64,000 nt of DNA from Planctomycetota bacterium. Lineage in GTDB: Bacteria > Planctomycetota > UBA8742 > UBA2392. This document shows, piece by piece, positions 59,219-64,000 of the stretch (positions within the stretch are counted from its first letter, which is position 1; every line of letters starts with the position of its first letter). The translations under genes and the position numbers were made by a program. Location of the stretch: positions 186,001-250,000 of the forward strand of contig JACKIE010000003.1 in assembly GCA_020638635.1 (NCBI GenBank). The letters are read 5' to 3'. The notes beneath the pieces were generated by a model. It did no database searches and was not told the DNA's origin. It worked only from the letters and a program-made list of their open reading frames with translations.

Positions 59219-60862
59219 ATGACACCCGAAGGAAAGTCAGCACCTCGTAAGCGCGGCCGCGGCCGTAACAACAATCGCAGCGGCGGCGGACGTCGCAAGC
59301 CCGGCGGCGGCAAGAAAGGCCAGACCGACGTGATGCACGAGGAATTCGCCCGCCAGGCCGAAATGGCCCGCATGGAGGCCCGCCGCGAGAAAGAAGAGGC
59401 CGAAGGGCGCGCCCACGAGGCGGTCGGCGGCAATGAGGCCCCCGGTTATGCGGCCGTGGACGACGAGACCGCGGCCGCCATGGCAGCCGCCAAGGCCGAA
59501 GCGCCCCTGCCGCCCGTGGTCGCCGAAGATAACGGCGAAGCCGAGGTGGTCGAGCAGACCGACGCCGCCGAGGCCCCACCCGCCCAGCCGCAGCCGCCGC
59601 GCGAGCCCTTCTTCATCAACCTGAACGACCTTCAGAAGATGAAGATGGAGAACCTGCAGCGCGACGTACGCAAGCTCGGCATCCAGGACGTCACGGGCCT
59701 GAAGAAACAGGACCTGATCTTCCAGCTGCTGAAAGACCGCGTGAAGAAGGGCGCGGTGATCAGCGGCGAAGGCGTGATGGAAGTGCTGAATGAAGGCTTC
59801 GGCTTCCTGCGCAGCCCCGACTACAACTACCTGCCCAGCCCCGACGACATTTACGTCAGCCCCAGCCAGATCCGCCGCTTTGGCCTCAAGAGCGGCCACG
59901 TGGTCGCCGGCCAGATCCGCCCGCCCAAGGACAACGAGCGCTACTTCGCGTTGCTGAAGGTCGAGAAGGTCAACGGCGAAGACCCCAACAAGCTGGCAGA
60001 GGTCGTGCCCTTTGACGAACTGACGCCGCTCTACCCCGACAAGCGCATCTTCCTGGAGGTCAAGAACGACCTCAACCTGCGCATCATCGACCTGGTCACG
60101 CCCATCGGCCGCGGCCAGCGCTGCCTGATCGTGGCGCCGCCGCGCACGGGCAAAACGGTGATTTTGCAGAAGATCGCCAACGCGATCCGCGCCAACCACC
60201 CGGATGTCTACGTGATTGTGCTGCTGATCGACGAGCGCCCGGAAGAAGTGACCGACATGGAACGCACCGTGGACGCCGAGGTGATCGCTTCCACGTTTGA
60301 TGAGCCCACCAGCCGCCACGTGCAGGTCACTGAGATGGTGCTGGGCAAGGCCAAGCGCCTGGTCGAGCACAAGGTGGACGTGGTGATCCTGCTAGACAGC
60401 ATCACGCGCCTCGGCCGTGCCTACAACGCCGAGCAGCCGCACTCGGGCAAGATCCTGACCGGCGGTGTGGACGCCAGCGCGCTGCAGCGCCCCAAGCGCT
60501 TCTTCGGCGCCGCGCGAAACATTGAAGAGGGCGGATCGCTGACCATCATCAGCACGGCCCTGATCGACACGGGCTCGAGGATGGACGAAGTGATTTTCGA
60601 AGAGTTCAAGGGCACCGGCAACGCCGAGCTGCATCTGGACCGCCGCCTGGCCGACCGCCGCGTCTACCCGGCCATCGACGTCACGCGCTCCGGCACACGA
60701 AAAGAGGAGCTGCTGCTGGACCCCGATGAGCAGAAGCGCATGTGGGTCCTGCGCCGCATCCTGAACGACATGAACCCGATCGAGGCCATGGAGCTGCTGA
60801 AAGAGAAGCTCAAGAAGACCGGCAGCAACGCCGAGTTCCTGATGACCATGAACATCGGGTAG
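59219..60862 (+). CDS. rho: Transcription termination factor Rho, N-terminally extended
   Basis: 547 residues; many Rho proteins have about 420. The first 130 residues are Arg/Gly/Asn-rich then Ala/Glu-rich, an insertion-type extension common in high-GC bacteria that may bind RNA. The Rho N-terminal domain follows, then the RNA-binding CSD domain (VISGEGVMEVLNEGFGFLRSPDYNYLPSPDDIYVSPSQIRRF), the P-loop PPRTGKTVILQKIA, the Q-loop and R-loop region ARNIEEGGSLTII and GTGNAELHLDRRLADRR. ATG 59219 has GGAG six bases upstream. It is a helicase that ends transcripts. Confidence 0.97.
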   Translation: MTPEGKSAPRKRGRGRNNNRSGGGRRKPGGGKKGQTDVMHEEFARQAEMARMEARREKEEAEGRAHEAVGGNEAPGYAAVDDETAAAMAAAKAEAPLPPVVAEDNGEAEVVEQTDAAEAPPAQPQPPREPFFINLNDLQKMKMENLQRDVRKLGIQDVTGLKKQDLIFQLLKDRVKKGAVISGEGVMEVLNEGFGFLRSPDYNYLPSPDDIYVSPSQIRRFGLKSGHVVAGQIRPPKDNERYFALLKVEKVNGEDPNKLAEVVPFDELTPLYPDKRIFLEVKNDLNLRIIDLVTPIGRGQRCLIVAPPRTGKTVILQKIANAIRANHPDVYVIVLLIDERPEEVTDMERTVDAEVIASTFDEPTSRHVQVTEMVLGKAKRLVEHKVDVVILLDSITRLGRAYNAEQPHSGKILTGGVDASALQRPKRFFGAARNIEEGGSLTIISTALIDTGSRMDEVIFEEFKGTGNAELHLDRRLADRRVYPAIDVTRSGTRKEELLLDPDEQKRMWVLRRILNDMNPIEAMELLKEKLKKTGSNAEFLMTMNIG

Positions 60863-60880
60863 CGTGCCGGGTGAACTGGT

Positions 60881-60902
60881 GCCCCGTGCGGAAGCACGGG
60901 GC
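60881..60902 (+). terminator. Hairpin after rho
   Basis: GCCCCGTGC pairs with GCACGGGGC across loop GGAA, 18 bases after the rho stop. No T-run. Confidence 0.45.
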
Positions 60903-60937
60903 CCTGCGAGTAATGTTCGCCTGCTCAATCTTTCCGG

Positions 60938-60968
60938 GCCGGCAGCTTCCGCTGCCGGCTCCAGTTTT
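60938..60968 (+). terminator. Terminator hairpin between rho and the small secreted gene
   Basis: GCCGGCAGC pairs with GCTGCCGGC across loop TTCC and is followed by TCCAGTTTT. A third hairpin (CCGGGTGC with GCACCCGG) at about 60970-60995 follows with A-rich downstream sequence, so it could terminate the opposite strand. Confidence 0.65.
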
Positions 60969-61054
60969 GCCGGGTGCCAGAATTCCTGCACCCGGAAAAA
61001 GGAACCCGCCGGCCGATAAAGACGTTACAGTACGGGAGCCTGGAGGGATCGAGA

Positions 61055-61483
61055 ATGCGTACATTGCTGAACATGCTGCTTGCGCTGGCGTTCTGCGCGC
61101 CGCTGTTCGCGCAGGAGGCCGAGAAGCCGCCCGAGCCGCCTAAAGAAGAGAAGGGCGAAGACGTAAAAGAGCCGCAGAAGCGCGAAATGAGCGAAGAGGG
61201 CAAAACCCTGTTCGCCGACGTAGAGCGCGTATTCAAGAAGTACTACGAGATCGTGCTTGCCAAGGTGAAAGCCAACGAACCCTACAAAGCCGACGACGTC
61301 TGGAACGAGGCAGTGAAGGAAGCCAAGAACGCCAAGTACAAGGACAGCACCGAGTTCCACGACGCGATCACGAACATGAAGCGCAAGGACCGCGTGTTCA
61401 AGAAGGACGTGCTGGACCTGACCACGCGCCTCGCCAAGGAAAACGCCGAGGCCATTGAGAAGTGGTCGAAGGAGCAGAAGTAG
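61055..61483 (+). CDS. Small secreted helical protein
   Basis: 142 residues from ATG 61055 with GGAGGG seven bases upstream. A signal peptide ends at about LFAQ (20). A Pro/Glu/Lys-rich stretch follows, then a helical, Lys/Glu-rich domain (LFADVERVFKKYYEIVLAKV, KEAKNAKYKDSTEFHDAITNMK, DLTTRLAKENAEAIEKW). No family was recognised. It is followed by hairpins. Confidence 0.7.
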   Translation: MRTLLNMLLALAFCAPLFAQEAEKPPEPPKEEKGEDVKEPQKREMSEEGKTLFADVERVFKKYYEIVLAKVKANEPYKADDVWNEAVKEAKNAKYKDSTEFHDAITNMKRKDRVFKKDVLDLTTRLAKENAEAIEKWSKEQK

Positions 61484-61590
61484 CTGGACTGCCGTTGGTA
61501 GTTGGTAGGAAAACAACGGCCCCGGGCGGAAGCCCGGGGCTTACTTGTTCATCGAACAACCCCGCCTTCGCCAAGGCTTCGGCGCGCATC

Positions 61591-61619
61591 AAAAACACCC
61601 GCCAAAGGCGGGTGTTTTT
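61591..61619. terminator. Strong bidirectional terminator
   Basis: A perfect 13-bp stem (AAAAACACCCGCC and its complement, loop AAA) ends in T-runs in either direction. On the minus strand it follows the tRNA-like fragment, and on the plus strand it follows the secreted-protein gene. Confidence 0.9.
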
Positions 61620-61621
61620 GA

Positions 61622-61646
61622 TGGTGGGTGTTACTGGACTCGAACC
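61622..61646 (-). pseudogene. tRNA-Val 3'-end fragment
   Basis: Read on the minus strand it gives GGTTCGAGTCCAGTAACACC then CACCA, matching the T-arm, acceptor and CCA end of the intact tRNA-Val (61775-61851) with one base difference. The 5' part of a tRNA is missing and replaced by a palindrome. It may be a remnant of a tandem tRNA or of integration at a tRNA 3' end. Confidence 0.65.
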
Positions 61647-61774
61647 TCAAAACAGTCCTGTGGACTGTTTTGAACGCGACGTAGCCCGGCCAAAGCCCGC
61701 CAGCAGGCGGGCGACGCCGGGCGTAAACGAAGCGGTCGCGCGAACCGCGAGATTCGCACGACCGCTCTATAGGG

Positions 61775-61851
61775 TGGTGGGCGTTACTGGACTCGAACCA
61801 GTGACCCCTGCCGTGTGAAGACAGTGCTCTAGCCAACTGAGCTAAACGCCC
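61775..61851 (-). tRNA. tRNA-Val (CAC), CCA encoded
   Basis: Folds by hand: acceptor GGGCGTT/AACGCCC, D-stem GCTC/GAGC, anticodon stem CTGTC/GGCAG with loop TTCACAC (anticodon CAC), T-stem ACTGG/CCAGT with loop TTCGAGT. Discriminator A and encoded CCA. 77 bases. CAC reads GUG codons. Confidence 0.96.
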
Positions 61852-61962
61852 TACGTTCCCAAACGCCCGATGGTTGCAGCCTTGCGAGCCCGCTTCCTTG
61901 CCCGGCCGTTGAGGGGGCGTATACTATTGCCTGCCCTGTAACCGTCAAGCTAGGGAGCACGA

Positions 61963-62643
<681 letters not shown>

Positions 62644-62701
62644 CCGCCCCCCCGCCCGGAGGGGCGGGGGACTCAGTGAATTGGTACACTGCGCGCGAGT
62701 T

Positions 62702-62721
62702 CCCCGGCCTTCCGGCCGGGG
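62702..62721 (+). terminator. Hairpin between the response regulator and RimK
   Basis: CCCCGGCC pairs with GGCCGGGG across loop TTCC. A GC-rich C/G stem (about 62648-62670) precedes it. No T-run, so termination is uncertain. Confidence 0.45.
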
Positions 62722-62751
62722 CTGACATCCAACCTTCGGCCTTTATCCCCT

Positions 62752-63933
62752 ATGAAAATCGCAATTCTCTCGCAGGGACCGCGGCTTTACAGCACGCGGC
62801 GCATCCGTGAAGCCGCCGAAGCGCGCGGCCACAAGGTCCGCGTACTCGACCCGCTGAAATTCTCGCTTGATGTCGAGAAGAAGAACCCCCACGTCTGGTA
62901 TCGCGAGAAACGTGTCGAGAATTTCGACGCCATCATCCCGCGCATCGGCGCCAGCATCACCTTCTTCGGGACGGCCGTTGTGCGTCAATACGAGCAAATG
63001 GGCATGTTCTGCCTGAACACCAGCAGCGCGATCGCCACCAGCCGCGACAAGCTGCGGGCCTTCCAGATTCTCAGCCGGCACAACATCGGCATTCCCAAGA
63101 CCGCCTTCGTGCGCCAGCGCGCCAGCGTGATGCCGGCCATCGAGCGCGTCGGCGGCGCGCCCGTGATCATCAAGCTGCTTGAGGGCACCCAGGGCATTGG
63201 CGTGATCCTGGCCGACACCAACAAGATCGCCGAGGCGATCGTCGAAACCCTGCAAAGCACCAGGCAGAACGTGCTGATCCAGAACTTCGTGGAAGAAAGC
63301 CGCGGCCGTGACGTGCGCGCCTTCGTGGTCGGAGGCCGCGTGGTCGCCGCCATGCGCCGCAGCGCGCAGGGCACCGAGTTCCGCAGCAACGTGCATCGCG
63401 GTGGTGTTGCCGTGCCCGTGCAGCTTGAGCCCGAGTACGAGCGCACGGCCGTGCTGGCCGCGCAGATCCTGGGCCTGCGAGTTGCCGGAGTGGACATGCT
63501 GGAGAGCAACGAAGGCCCGCAGGTGATGGAAGTGAACAGCTCGCCGGGGCTGGAGGGCATCGAGGCCGCCACGGGCGTGGACATTGCCGGCGAGATGATC
63601 AAGCACGTCGAAGAGCAGGTGCTGTTCCCCGACCTCGACATCCGCCAGAGGCTGACGCTCGACCGCGGCTACGGTGTCGCGGAAATTCCCATCGGGCCGG
63701 AGTCACCGCTGGTGGGCAAGACCATCAAGGAAAGCGGCCTGCGCGACCAGGACATCCTGGTGCTCAGCATCATGCGCGAAAGCCAGACCATCCCCAACCC
63801 GCGCAACACCCGGGAAATCCTGGCTGGCGACCGGCTGCTCTGCTACGGAAAGCTGTTGGCCATGAAAACTCTGTTCCCCGCCCAGAACTGGCCGGAACCT
63901 AAGCCCAGGCGCACGAATGAAAAGGCCAAGTAG
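62752..63933 (+). CDS. rimK: RimK-like ATP-grasp ligase fused to TrkA-C domain
   Basis: 393 residues; RimK has about 300. The ATP-grasp part (about 1-290) has KIAILSQGPRLYSTRRIREAAEARGH, DAIIPRIGAS, IIKLLEGTQGIGVILAD, RDVRAFVVGGRVVAAMRR and MEVNSSPGLEGIE with the Mg-binding Glu/Asn. RimK adds glutamates to the C-terminus of ribosomal protein S6. Residues about 305-385 (GVAEIPIGPESPLVGKTIKESGLRDQDILVLSIMRESQTIPNPRNTREILAGDRLLCYG) match a TrkA-C domain, normally a regulatory ligand-binding module of K+ channels and transporters. The ATG at 62752 fits the family start. Confidence 0.9.
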   Translation: MKIAILSQGPRLYSTRRIREAAEARGHKVRVLDPLKFSLDVEKKNPHVWYREKRVENFDAIIPRIGASITFFGTAVVRQYEQMGMFCLNTSSAIATSRDKLRAFQILSRHNIGIPKTAFVRQRASVMPAIERVGGAPVIIKLLEGTQGIGVILADTNKIAEAIVETLQSTRQNVLIQNFVEESRGRDVRAFVVGGRVVAAMRRSAQGTEFRSNVHRGGVAVPVQLEPEYERTAVLAAQILGLRVAGVDMLESNEGPQVMEVNSSPGLEGIEAATGVDIAGEMIKHVEEQVLFPDLDIRQRLTLDRGYGVAEIPIGPESPLVGKTIKESGLRDQDILVLSIMRESQTIPNPRNTREILAGDRLLCYGKLLAMKTLFPAQNWPEPKPRRTNEKAK

Positions 63934-64000
63934 CCTCCGCAGAGATCATGGCCCGGGAGTACCAACGTTCGTGACCGCGATCAGAGTGCCGCCGCCAACT

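Larger units (their letters stand above)
61484..61774. other. Hairpin-rich intergenic region with tRNA-derived sequence
   Basis: Holds a GCCCCGGGC/GCCCGGGGC hairpin with GGAA loop (61519-61540), the terminator at 61591-61619, the tRNA-Val-like fragment at 61622-61646, a perfect palindrome (CAAAACAGTCC, loop TGT) at 61648-61672 and further GC-rich inverted segments up to the tRNA. No gene was recognised. Confidence 0.6.

Overview
The window is a high-GC, gene-dense bacterial chromosome segment with no rRNA, phage or CRISPR. LpxK and an LpxL-type acyltransferase imply lipid A, so the envelope is Gram-negative. HpnH and HpnG imply extended hopanoids. The many lipoproteins, the EF-hand/hydrolase fusion, the ARPP-1-type protein and the long AtpA suggest Planctomycetota or a relative, but no rRNA confirms this. 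The sequence was read by eye; no homology search was run.

Layout. 1-5.2 kb: end of ppc, then a PhnD-PhnC-PhnE2 type ABC importer on the minus strand whose binding protein resembles the putative selenate-binding branch of the PhnD family. 4.7-10.9 kb (minus): an ATP synthase operon, atpZ-atpI-atpB-atpE-atpF-atpH-lipoprotein-atpA-DinB, lacking atpG, atpD and atpC. 11-13.4 kb (minus): lpxK, an acyltransferase and a small membrane protein. 13.5-20.4 kb: membrane and envelope proteins, a GNAT-nitrilase fusion and a GT4 glycosyltransferase. 20.6-21.7 kb: the most notable gene, a secreted thioredoxin-fold protein whose first active-site cysteine codon is an in-frame TGA (UGPC in place of CGPC), followed at the expected distance by a SECIS-like hairpin; it is probably a selenoprotein. 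21.9-26.7 kb: an EF-hand pseudo-hydrolase, a MoxR/ChlI-type ATPase, a membrane protein and a Cys-rich secreted protein. 26.8-32.7 kb: a molybdenum hydroxylase of 4-hydroxybenzoyl-CoA reductase type, with a tandem-repeat lipoprotein between its subunit genes. 32.8-37.1 kb: rsmA and the three-gene transhydrogenase pntA1-A2-B. 37.2-41.9 kb: a propeller-like lipoprotein, a BtaB-like methyltransferase, a mini-unit before tRNA-Asn, and an ECF sigma/anti-sigma/Spy-like lipoprotein operon. 42-44.3 kb: hpnG and hpnH. 44.4-50.5 kb: two unknown proteins, a TetR regulator, a DUF2130-like coiled-coil protein, a REP-associated transposase and the RNase P RNA. 50.6-53.8 kb: two membrane-anchored proteins with BRCT-like C-termini. 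54-63.9 kb: polA, a lipoprotein, coaE, rho, a secreted helical protein, tRNA-Val, an orphan OmpR-type regulator and a RimK-TrkA_C fusion.

The segment is full of short palindromic repeats. At least six families are visible. One (core GAGCCCGAAGCGCAAGCGA) clusters around the transposase and has also entered coding DNA in polA and in the next gene; another lies in frame inside rsmA. Strong intercistronic hairpins flank atpE and follow phnD, the two genes whose products are needed in excess over their operon partners.
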